From the NCBI GenBank assembly GCA_025093555.1, contig JAIWNF010000016.1, positions 186,001-250,000 of the forward strand: a stretch of 64,000 nt of DNA, written 5' to 3'. Each line of letters begins with the position of its first letter. The stretch's first letter is position 1. The notes beneath the pieces are model-generated. The model saw only the letters and a list, made by a program, of their open reading frames with translations. It did no database searches and had not been told where the DNA came from. Positions 51,681-62,221 of the stretch are shown here, in pieces. The stretch comes from Circinella umbellata. Taxonomy: Eukaryota; Mucoromycota; Mucoromycetes; Mucorales; Lichtheimiaceae. A program made the position numbers and the translations under genes.

Positions 51681-53271
51681 TTGCTTGGATGTGCGGCGAG
51701 GATGCGGCAAAATATTGTCGGTGAGAACATGAGAAAGGACAGGGAATGGCAAGAAGGGTTCTTGATAGACGAATTTAGATTGGGTCCATAAGGCGCGATT
51801 ACGTAACTATGTTATTCATTAAAAAAAGGTATATCAAATAAAGTACTTGAATTATGTGTGTAAAAAAAAAATGTGAGCAAAAGACTGGTAGAGATATTAT
51901 GATAGGTATGACGTATTTTTTGAACATACGTACGCTAATAAGATATACTGAGGAGCCCCGTTAATTTTATATTTGTTAACTTTCCCATGCTCATTAATTT
52001 CACGCTTTGTTATATTCAGGTAAGCAACTATTATTCTATGCTTTTATTTCCCATACCAAACCTCATTCATTAACTGTCTATGACAACTAATAACCTACAC
52101 TTTTGACTATTAGGCGTTATCAACAGTTCTCTTGATTTTGCCTTGTGTGACAGTAACAATATCCTAACGCGTTGTTCGCTTTGAAAGTAAGCCTTTCCTT
52201 AAACTTGATAATTATTCTCTCTCTTTGCCTGTGATGCTACGTATCGATGTAAGATATACAGCTTTCTGATTTTGCCACCATTTTACTATGTAGCTTATGT
52301 TTGATTTAAGATTGTTATTTTATTCGCTTTAATCGCTAACTGTTACCAGTGAGTACTTTAATTATTAAGTTTTCTTTTCCCCCTTTTTTATTTATTAGAC
52401 GAATGTCTTATGGTTTGCAAATCCGTTGTTCTTGTGTTGAAGACTAGCAGCCATTTCTATGCGCGTTACCTTCCGTATCCTTTTTATAACCAAGTAGTAA
52501 GAACATTCCAGAGAAAAATATCAGGTATATCCATATATGTGTAGATATATAGATAGATAATAGACATAGTTTAAGAACACATGTATAAATAAAGTACATC
52601 TGCCGTAAAAAAATATTTTCCCAATAATAATGCTTATGATGGGTTTCTCTATTTGGTATGCTGCTGGCCAGCATAGAATTAGTATGCTGATACGTATACT
52701 GTTGACATATGAAAAATATATAATAAATCAACTGTTGATAGACGACAAATCGACTTGTTGATATCTTTGGAATACCTGAGGTAACAACAATGGATTCGTT
52801 AATAATACCTAAAATATCAACAGGGTATCAATAGGCTGGCAAAAAGTTGATATTTCCCCTTTTTTTCCAGTGTTTGTAGTGATATATTTTTTTCCCTCTC
52901 TATTCCCCTTAACTTTTCGTTAATAGTTTCTCTCTCTCTATGTATTCCTCTTATTGTATGCGACCCAAGAGCAAGAACAAGTACTTTTTATAATCTTTGA
53001 TATCATATAAGGAGATCCGTTACAGACATGGATCAATTCTCAACTAGTAACACCACCACCATACACAGCAGAATGAAAAAATAAAGGTAAATTTCCACAT
53101 CTAACAATGAAGATGATGTGCTATTGTTGACTAGCAACTATAAATCGATATGTTTTTTTTGAAAATCAACAATCAATTAAAAATTTTTTTATTGTATTAT
53201 AGTTCCATCTTTCCTAAGAATGATGAATAAAAATATTAATTCGTAATAATGGTATTTGTTAATTGAAACCA
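51681..53271. other. intergenic, no gene seen
   Basis: AT-rich spacer of ~1.6 kb with only short chance frames, leading to the 3' end of the nuclease-like gene. Confidence 0.5.
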
Positions 53272-54394
53272 CTATTGGGTGCTTGTTTTGTTTTGTTTTT
53301 TATATCGATGATATGCTGATTTTAATGATCCAGGATTTTTATATTGAGTAAAAAGACCTTCTTTCCTTCCTTTTAAGTAGCACATTTTCCAATAATCAGT
53401 TCCAGCTACATTTTCTTTGTCAATGTAAGCATCAACAAATTCCCAATTCTTGGCTCGTAATGACGACGATGATGGGGATGGTTCTGGTACTGAAGATGAT
53501 GTTGAGGATGATGCTGAGGATGATGCTGAGGATGATGCTGAGGATGATGCTGATGATGATGCTGTTACTGGTGCTGGTGATTTGCTGTTTCCAGACTTAT
53601 GCTTTTTGGAGAATGCTTGAATCATCTTTAATCCTTCATCAACACGCTCTATTATTCTTTTTCGTAATTCCTGATCAAATTCATCTTTTTTCATAGCTTC
53701 GGTAACTTCGTTCAAATACATGGCGCTTTCTTTACAAACATCGGTATAATCATTTAAAAGTTCGCTCATTGCCGGTCCTTGAGTATCAGAAGCATTTATT
53801 GCGATTCGATATAGCATTCGAATAGTGGTATCGTCATTTCGCGGACACTCCCGTAAGGTTTGCTTTTGCTCCGTAAGAAATAAAGTCAGAGCCACCAATG
53901 GATGTAAATTTTTTTCGCGTATAAATTGTTTAATGCTGTATTCGTTCAAAAGAAAACAGTCTTTGGCCCAAGGATACGATGGTACACGAAGCATAAATTG
54001 ATTTTTTTTGCTTGCATGAGCATTGGATAGCACTCTGTTATCTGTGCTGCGGATACAAAACACAATGGCAATTGGCTTACAACCGTGTTCGGCTGAAGCA
54101 TTCAAGCAGTATTGACTAAGTCGACAAATAAACGGTTCATTAACTCCATTTTGAAATTCAACGACGATTGGTGGGAGTCTTCTTGACTGTTTAGCAGTAT
54201 AAACAACATCTGACCGATTGCCAGTTCTCTCCCGCGAATATTGGTCTACAGCTTCTGGCCCTAAAGATTTCAATTGTATAACTTAATACTATAATCATTT
54301 GAAGAAATTAATAAGATTAATAATACACACCAACAACAGTTTCAGCAATAATGTTTATTACGGCAGGATCAAGTAAAACACATTTACTCATCAT
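53272..54394 (-). CDS. Rpn/PD-(D/E)XK nuclease-like protein of the repeat island
   Basis: Two exons (54331-54394 and 53272-54281) join in phase to 357 aa. The N-terminus reads MMSKCVLLDPAVINIIAETV, then ERTGNRSDVVYTAKQ and PPIVVEFQNGVNEPFICRLS. A conserved Asp followed by a beta-strand E-x-Q (SDVVY ... VEFQ) resembles the active site of the PD-(D/E)XK Rpn (recombination-promoting nuclease / putative transposase) group, though I assign this by pattern only. Helical middle (residues ~120-240) without clear homology; then a Lys-rich patch, a Ser/Ala repeat (~250-285) and a C-terminal basic region with tyrosines. It lies among repeat copies, 120 bp from fragment D, so it may belong to the mobile family. 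It is intact, without stops. Confidence 0.6.
53486..53566 (+). repeat. 12-bp GATGATGCTGAG minisatellite inside the nuclease-like gene
   Basis: Four or more near-exact 12-bp units of GAGGATGATGCT (plus strand) that encode repeated Ala-Ser-Ser-Ser on the minus strand. In-frame unit length keeps the gene open. Confidence 0.88.
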
Positions 54395-54498
54395 GACAGT
54401 GATGATCAAGTTTAAAAAAAAGGAAAGCTTTGTCTTGAAACAAGACAAATAAGACTAGTGTTATTTATTTTATATTCTCACTTACCTGGGTCGGGCAT

Positions 54499-54682
54499 GT
54501 TACCGATAACAAAATGTTTTGAAACACCGTTAATTGTTACCGGCAGCATTCACACGCAAGAACCTTGTTTATATTACACGATCAATATGCAGATGCATCT
54601 AATGAACCCAGTTTTGGCAAACAAAAAATAATAATATCGAGTTCATTCCTCATCACAATTGTCAAAAAGCACAGTATTTCTA
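54499..54682 (+). repeat. dispersed repeat, short internally deleted copy D
   Basis: Similar to copy B from the GTTTGAAACACCGT stretch (B ~49465) to GTCAAAAAGCACAGTAT (B ~49765), with the middle of the 5' part missing (ATTCACACGCAAGAACC joins two separated B segments). A palindrome-like GTTACCGATAAC lies at 54499-54510. The frame equivalent to MTTDNQYADA is broken. Confidence 0.75.
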
Positions 54683-56040
54683 TTTTCCTGATTATCTTTA
54701 AAGTTCTACGCTTAAATAACTAAACAAACATAGAGTAAGTATCCTAAAATATCTGATTCTACTGTTCTTTTATTTATTTTGACAAGGATAGTCTTGTGAG
54801 AATCGATTAGGTCTTTTATTACACGAATAAAATATCAAGATACATAATTAAAGAGAATTCGATATGATATCATTCAATCTTTATGTCTATATTTTTATAT
54901 TCTTTGGTATATAATTTCCCTACATGTCCTAGGATGATGGGATCACGTGTTGTTTTAGTTTCAATATGCATTTCTTCTCCAAAAAATATACTTTTCAAAA
55001 CTCCACTTTTTTCTAAAAAAACTCCATCCCCGTTCGATAAAAAAAAAACAGGTTGTTCAAATCATGTAAAAAGCTTCTATGCATGAATTCTCGAGTATAT
55101 AAATCATAGCAACTGTTTAAATATACATTTCTACACGTGAAAAAAATGAATAGTAAAATATTATGTTTATGATATAGTCACATGCTTCACTAATATTTAT
55201 TTATCACTGTTGTTTGTTTATTCAGTTATCTAAAACAGGTTTGTATAGTCTAATATTTAACAGTCTACCATTGATTGGGGACGCACATGATGAGTCAATA
55301 ATCCTAACTCGGAACATCTCTTTCTCTTTCTTCAACTGCGGTTTTTTTTTTCAATACCACCATGGTGTCTTCATAAAAAAAAAAGTTTATAGAAGTATAA
55401 ATAATAAAAACACTAATAATAAAGTAAATAAATGATACATCAGTGGATGTCACAGTTAAGTTATCTCTGGCCGTTTCACGAATGTATACTGACCTTACGT
55501 AGAATCTTAACTGGCAAAGTCAAAGGAGTATAAAGAGATTAAAACTAATAACAAGATCTGTGAGCATTTACCCAACATTCTTGAAAATCAACAACCACAA
55601 AAATACGAAACCAATGAATGACAGTAGCTCATCAAGGATCATAACAGGTCGCGTAATAATTGAAAAAAAAAAGGATACAGGATAGTATGGTCTATTCTCA
55701 CTTCTTTTCCCTTTGTTTGTTTTTTCGCGTTTTTTTTTATCTAGGCCATTCATTGTAAACATTTATTTCGTGACAGATATAGTGCTATTCCTTCTTTCTT
55801 TTTTTGCCAGAAAAAAAATTACCTATATGATTCGATAGGATTATGTGTATTTTGAAGTGTGCGCCTCATACTGGTAAATCTAGGCACAATTTAATTTAAA
55901 TATGCACCAATTTGATTAAATGACCCCTATACGTAAAATATATTAACAGTTCTTTTTTGATAATTTTATTAACTTGTTGTAGACAGCAATAAACCAACTA
56001 ATACTCAAGAACGCATAAAGCCAACAAAAGAATAACAAGT
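54683..56040. other. intergenic, no gene seen
   Basis: AT-rich spacer with poly-A/T tracts and only chance ORFs. Confidence 0.5.
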
Positions 56041-56499
56041 ATGTATCAGAATGGCTGTACTAGCACCACTAGTTTTAAAAGTCACAATAATTCAGATAAT
56101 TATGAATATTACGTTTATGATGAAAGTGCTGGCAACGAAAATAAGGATGGTGATGATGAAGACGACATTGACGAAGAACAAAGCTTTAACGCTGACAAAG
56201 AACGAAACTGTGAAGACATCGACGAAGAACAAGAGTTCAAAGACTTTAGCAAAGAAAAGTCTATTGTATCAAGGTGTAAATCGATAAAAAAACAAAACAA
56301 GTACAAAAAATTATTCACTACGACAAACGCGATAGTGACTAGAAAACAAGCATTAAAAGAAGATATTTTACTAATAAGAAGCAACCCGGTAATAAACAGA
56401 AACAATAAGATGAAGAAGAAGAAAAAAATTGGAACAGAAAAAATTATTGTTTTTTCTTTTATTACTGTTGCTACATTTTTATATATTCAAATAAATTAA
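56041..56499 (+). CDS. hypothetical small acidic protein with C-terminal membrane anchor
   Basis: Uninterrupted 152-codon frame from ATG 56041. The first half is acidic (Asp/Glu runs such as GDDEDDIDEEQS and EDIDEEQEF), the middle is Lys-rich (KSIKKQNKYKK, MKKKKKIG), and the end is a single hydrophobic helix (IIVFSFITVATFLYIQIN) with no tail, as in a tail-anchored protein. I recognise no family. It is isolated in the repeat island, and composition bias means the frame could be fortuitous; no intron is needed. Confidence 0.4.
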   Translation: MYQNGCTSTTSFKSHNNSDNYEYYVYDESAGNENKDGDDEDDIDEEQSFNADKERNCEDIDEEQEFKDFSKEKSIVSRCKSIKKQNKYKKLFTTTNAIVTRKQALKEDILLIRSNPVINRNNKMKKKKKIGTEKIIVFSFITVATFLYIQIN

Positions 56500-56849
56500 A
56501 TTTTGGCATGATATCCATACGCAATAGAATTAATCTATTATAATCTATTTAATTACCTATTTTATATCACTATTCTATGTTCGATTACTATTATATATTA
56601 CGTATTTCCATTTTTTTCTAAAACATTTCCAGAAAGCTTCCAAACTAACTTCCAAACTAACTTCCAAAAAACATCCAACTGATTAAGTTGCGTATAGCTA
56701 TTCTGGAGTTGGACTTTTTTTGGAAAAACTTGGAGCTTTTTGTGGAATATATATTCCGTATGTGTGATATGTTTTATATTATGTTATGTTATTGTTACTA
56801 CCATTATTATTATTATTGGTATACGATTGTTATATTATTATATATTATT
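56500..56849. other. AT-rich spacer
   Basis: Contains three imperfect direct repeats of CTTCCAAACTAA (56637-56665) and a TAT/ATT-rich tract. No gene seen. Confidence 0.5.
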
Positions 56850-58087
56850 ATAGTTTGTTTAATAGGATATAATAGAGAAGTAACCGAAACTACTATGCTT
56901 GAGTTAGATCTGTGTATATTATTATTTATTATTGATGGTGGGTAGGATTATTACAATAAGGCATATCTCAGCTATCAGAAATTTGTCAGAAAATGTTTAT
57001 CTCGACTTTCATTTCTTACAGCATGCTCAAGAAAGTCATATTGGACCAAATATCTTATACCAATCCAAGGTACCAAGGTATCCCGGAATTACTCCTATTT
57101 CTAGCTAATTCTGGTGTAGTTTTATAATGATCTTTGCTTGATATGTGAAAATGATGCCTACTCTTTTTAGTAAATTTACTTTCTTACATACAAAAAAAAA
57201 CATACGTACTTGATTCAGAATTTTAGCTATCTAAGTGAAGATTGGTTCTACAAATATGATTGTTATATCCAAGATAATAAAACAAGAGATAGAGACTCAA
57301 AGGATACGTAATACGATGTAATAGGTTAATAAGGCTGATTAATAAAGATCAATTAGGTTTTTTTTGATATACGCAACAAGTCTATCTATTTATATTAAAT
57401 TACATCAAATATAAAGTTATCGCAAGTTATGTATTAATAGATTGCTTGTTCTACATACATGTATTTTAACCGTGTCATGAGAAATATAATAGCCAAAAAG
57501 ACAGAAACCATAAGAATAACTTATAAGACCATGTTTAATATTATGAATATAAAATTTTATAGGCGGATTGATTGAACCACAGAAATAAAAAAAAAGTGTC
57601 CCAATTTATTATCCACACAGCCAATAGTAGGATAGAGCAATATCCGGTTATACTTAAAGAACAAAGGGATATTTTTTTTATTAATACATTTTGGCATGAA
57701 ACCATATTTAATAATAATAATAAGAAAAAAAAATTATACGATAAATTTAGTTGCTTTATTTACAGTCCCCGTTAAACACAACGTCCCGGTTGGACATACT
57801 TGTTTGAGTCAGTTCATAAGTGAAAAAAATTATACAGTGATTTGCCATTCAAATTTTTGGTTCATTCGTAAAATTCTTGAAAGGTCAGTATAATTTTTGA
57901 TGGACTGCTGTAATTTCCCATCATCCAGTATAATAAAAAAAACAACTATATTCTCTCCATATTAATTTACACTTACTACATGTATTGGATTGACTATGGC
58001 CAGCCGGGACTAACATACAAGTGAATAATGTTTTTCCGAAACTTGCATCCATTGAAGCACATAATCGTTTTTTGTTGATGATCATTT
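56850..58087 (-). repeat. dispersed repeat, inverted copy C
   Basis: Reverse-complement copy of A ~44868-46100. Landmarks in minus orientation: ACGATTATGTGCTTCAATGG near 58060, GTAAGTGTAAATTAATATGG near 57960 and TCCCGGAATTACTCC (plus) at 57081. It lacks the 5' coding part of A. It contains small substitutions and indels, so it is an independent, slightly older copy. Confidence 0.85.
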
Positions 58088-58701
58088 CATATAAGTGATT
58101 ACTACATACAACAGAATTCTTTTTTATAATTAAGTATATCTGATGCTAAGATTATTATTACGTATTGTTACCTAATAACCTCCGAAATGAATGCAAAATA
58201 GTGTGTTTTAAGGTCGAGGCCAAAGGCCGACGACCTGAGTGTCTTCATTATTAGAGAGGAAGTGTCCACTTTCCCTTATGTTTATTTCTTTTATTTCCAA
58301 AAACAAAACATATATATACATATATATTCTCGCTCTCTCGTTTTCATTTAGGATAACTTTAATATTATTTGTGTTATATTACTATTTACTATTTTACTCT
58401 CGACGACAAAGGAAAGATGAATTACACAATCAGTTGAGCCACAACGTATTCATGTTACACGCATTATAAATTTATATACGTCACACATCTTTATGAATTA
58501 TGTAAATATATAATATACTAATAGAGAAAAATAATAATAATTCCTCAACATTTCTTTTATTAATAAAATGGTATATTATAAATTACTAGTTAATATATAA
58601 AGAAAATAAAATGAATAATGGATGAGATGATGAAAATAATGATGCTAATGAGATATAATGCAAATTTACAAAGGGGGGGGGTTTGCTGGCTTTCTGTTTT
58701 T
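58088..58701. other. spacer with GC-rich hairpin
   Basis: AT-rich except for an inverted repeat at 58211-58236 (arms AGGTCG and CGACCT with nested GGCC arms). The rest holds the 3' UTR of the PTPS gene. No coding frame recognised. Confidence 0.55.
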
Positions 58702-59467
58702 TTATGCATATTTGCCGTTTACCATGGCATCTTGATGTCTTACAAGTTCCGAATATATTTGTTCTAATCCTTCACTACATTCACCCATAAATTCTACAGA
58801 ATTACTATCCGTTTCATGAATTTTAACTTTATAAAGCTTTGCTGATGAAGATTTACTTGATGGATGTTGTCGAAAATGATAATCGAAATTACACCAAATA
58901 AATAATGCCAAATTCTCGGTAGTGCTAATATATACATTAACTATTCTATTTAACAACAAAACGTCTCCTCTCTCTCTTTCTCTACTTTTTTTTTTACTTA
59001 CCTAGGTCTTTTTCGAAAATAATCAACATCACAATCCTATTATATAAATTTCAGAAGAAAGTTAATATGTTTCTTTTAACTCTCTGAACCCCCCCCCTGG
59101 TAACTTATTTTTAATACATATATACATACTAGATTTTTGTGGTCTAAAACGTCCATAATAGCCGAATTTATAATAGTTTTCAAATCAACAATGTTCATCA
59201 CCATTCCTGTTTTTTGATTAATTTCACCTTTAATCGTTATCTCAACTATAAATAAAAAAAAAAAAGTTAATTGACTTGATTTGTTTTATTTATATTGTTA
59301 TTTTGACAGAAAAAAAAAAAGAAACCTTTATAATTATGTCCATGAAAATTGGGGTTATTGCATTTTCCATAAAGTTGATTATTTTCTTCATTAGATAAAT
59401 GAGGTGAATGAAGTCTGTGAGCGGCTGAAAAAGAAGCTGTACGTGTTAAATATGTAATAGGTGCCAT
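58702..59467 (-). CDS. 6-pyruvoyl-tetrahydropterin synthase (PTPS)
   Basis: Zinc enzyme converting 7,8-dihydroneopterin triphosphate to 6-pyruvoyl-tetrahydropterin in tetrahydrobiopterin synthesis. Exons 59326-59467, 59130-59245, 59002-59036 and 58702-58924 join to 171 aa, normal family size. The Zn ligands are H17 (SAAHRLH), H42 and H44 (FHGH); the catalytic Cys is C36 in [14 protein letters not shown]; the Asp/His pair of the catalytic triad is in LDHKNLD (D82, H83); the C-terminal Glu lies in [13 protein letters not shown]. The usual GKCNNPNGHGHNYK has Phe instead of Gly here, a mild change next to the metal site. An upstream ATG (59488) would add a few hydrophobic residues; the MAPITY start fits the family. 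It is unusual among ascomycetes but known from Mucoromycota relatives that make BH4. Confidence 0.95.
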
Positions 59468-60096
59468 GATAAATAATATAATAAACAATAAGTGAAGAGA
59501 AAGAAAAAGAAGACTTCAAAAAAAAAAAAATCGTGGGAAAACTTTATATTTATTTCTCCCCCGCAAAATAATTATTGACTGTTCCAAATATAAAAAAAAA
59601 AACAATTAGAATAACTCTTTTGGTGAATAGAAAAGAAAAATGATATTTGTTGTCGTTGTATATTAAGGGGGGTGAAGCTAGGTATGTGTGTACCTGTAAT
59701 TGTGCAAGTGAGAAAGAAAGTGAAAGAGATATAAGATTTACCAGGATTCTAGTAAATAAAAAGGAAAAGGCTTTATACAAAAAAAAAGAGGGAGACATCA
59801 TGATCGAATGGAAGAAAAGAAAAACAGAATTTACAGCCTAGAATTGGAAAGAAGACAAAAAAAAAAAAAGAAAAATAATAAGGATGAAACCTCGTTTAAA
59901 AAAGCAATTCCTTTCTTTCTTTCTTTTTTTGTTCTTTTTGAATATTTATATGGATTTTTTCATGGATGAATAAAAATTACTTACTCACTAAAAAGGTTTC
60001 AATAGAAACCATATAATATAAGAAAGAAATGTTTTAATTAATATCTTGTTCATCGTTAAAAAAAACCCCCCATATGAATATATATATATAATAAAC
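59468..60096. other. PTPS promoter and PP2A-B 3' flank
   Basis: About 630 bp. Poly-A/T tracts and short chance ORFs only. An in-phase acceptor near 60010 could give an alternative short last exon for the PP2A subunit. Confidence 0.5.
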
Positions 60097-62221
60097 TTAC
60101 TTGAATATGAATAAATTGTTGGTTGCAGCTACAGCAATGGTATTTTCACGAGGATGCCAAGATGCATGAAGTATCTTCTTATTAAAATCAACAACATCCA
60201 TTTCATCACGACGACCTCTTCCACCTCCATTTCCATTCAAACCCAATTTATTCTTGGATGATCCTAACTTTCTTGACTTGAATAAACTTTTATCTGCTTG
60301 CAATACATTTTCTGACATGGTTTCTCGATTGTAAATATGTAAATTGTTGCTATAGGAACCTGTCATCATGTTGCTATATAGAATCATGTTTTAATGATAC
60401 ACTCGCATTATATAGGGGTGTAGGTCCACTTTTCTTTTTACTTACCTTCCATCACCACTGAATGTACATTCAAACTTGTCAAAAATACAATCATTTTCAT
60501 ACAAATCACAAAGTTTGCTTCGTAAATTATCATGAATACTAACAGTTGAAATGGGTTTATTATCCATATTCACATCCCAAAGTTTCAATGTCAAATAATC
60601 ACGTGAAAGAATATATCGACCATCTCGACTAAACTTGACATCAGATATAGATGAAATGATTTCAGAAAAGAAGGATCGGCTACTAGGGTCCTCAGGTGCT
60701 TCGAATACTATAAGTTTTTTTAAAACAAAAAATATGAGTAAGAAGATAAAGCAATTATTTTTGTTGTTAATTATTCATATTTACCTTTGGCACGTTGGTC
60801 ACATAAAGCAGATTCACGCATATCGGCTAATTTGATGGTACCTTTACTACTACTATACATGAACAAGTTACATTGAAGAGGGTGAAACTCAGCTGCAGTA
60901 ATAACTTCTGTCAATTCTTCCATATTGGCTGGTTTGATATCAACAATATCTATTTATAAAAGTAATTATATGAATAATTATAGCCTGATTCGTAAACATA
61001 TATATATATATATATATATATTCAATCCAAATAAGAACATACTAAAACTTTGATCAGATATATCCAAATTCCATAAATTGATTCGTAAATCATCGGCTGA
61101 AATGTATGTTTCACTATCCGAGTTTACTGAAATAGAATTGATATGATACGCATGTGCTATTTATATAACAATAGCAGAGATTAGTATATATATATATATA
61201 GCTTCCTTCCCTCCTATTCTTTAATATAAATTACTACCATTCGCATAAATTCTTCTTGGTACAGCGGCAACAATAGTATCATGAAGTGCAAGTTTCGGTA
61301 ATGTTAATGGTTTAGAAGGTCGATAAGCAGCTTTTGTGGGTGCAATACCCATTGCCAATTGTCCACTATCACTCAAATTATTTTCCTGTACAATCTTTAA
61401 GTTCCGTTCAAAAACTTTCCATAACTTGATAGTTTTATCTACATTGGAGAAATATATATTAATATATTATTATTGAAAGGGATTTCTTATATCCTTCATA
61501 CGATTGGGTTTCCTACCATTGGTTGATAATAAAAAATGAGCAGCATTAGTACGTCGACACCATTTAATCTTATTAATTTTTTCTTCAATTTCCAAACTCT
61601 TTAAATAATCGAATTCTGGTTCGTGTGATTGAAATTCGGTATGAAACTTGTATTCGCAACCTTTTTTCTGATATGTTTTTATTATTATTATCATTGTATA
61701 GAAGGATAGTTTATTATTAAAATGATCTTATTATCTTCTTTCTTTTTTTTTTATTTTTCAATGAACGAAAAAAAAAAGTTTAAACACGTCAACTTACACT
61801 TTCGTTACGTTCAAAAAGTACAACTCGACCACCTTTGTCACCAGTAGCAAGATAATCACCAGTGTGGTCGAATTCTACTGCTGATATTATATCAGCTAAT
61901 TTACAAATGAAAAAAAAAGGAATTAGTTATATTTTAATGAATATAAAAAAAAAGGGAAAAGAGTTATATTATTTATTATTATTTCTTTGTTTTCTTTAAA
62001 TTCAATCCCTCTCCCTCTCTCTCCCTCATCCTTTTCAACAAGTAATAAGCAATTTGACTTTGTGTGTGTCTTTATATATATATATATATACATATATCTA
62101 TATATCTATGTGTCTTATTATTATTACCTTCTGTAATATCGTCTGATTCACCCTTGTCACCGAAACATTGGGCGAATTTCCATTTATTTTCGGCTTCATT
62201 ATTTCCTGTTGTTGTTTGCAT
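60097..62221 (-). CDS. CDC55: protein phosphatase 2A regulatory subunit B (PR55/Cdc55)
   Basis: Seven-bladed WD40-type regulatory subunit that directs PP2A to mitotic and morphogenetic substrates; the cytosolic/nuclear heterotrimer contains scaffold and catalytic subunits. Exons 62128-62221, 61798-61895, 61517-61667, 61238-61438, 61043-61156, 60785-60949, 60446-60707 and 60097-60373 total 454 codons (453 aa), the normal family size. Signatures: [120 protein letters not shown] and [18 protein letters not shown]. The chosen end is an in-frame TAA at 60097-60099 that overlaps a good GTAAGT donor, so a short further exon is possible. Confidence 0.95.
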
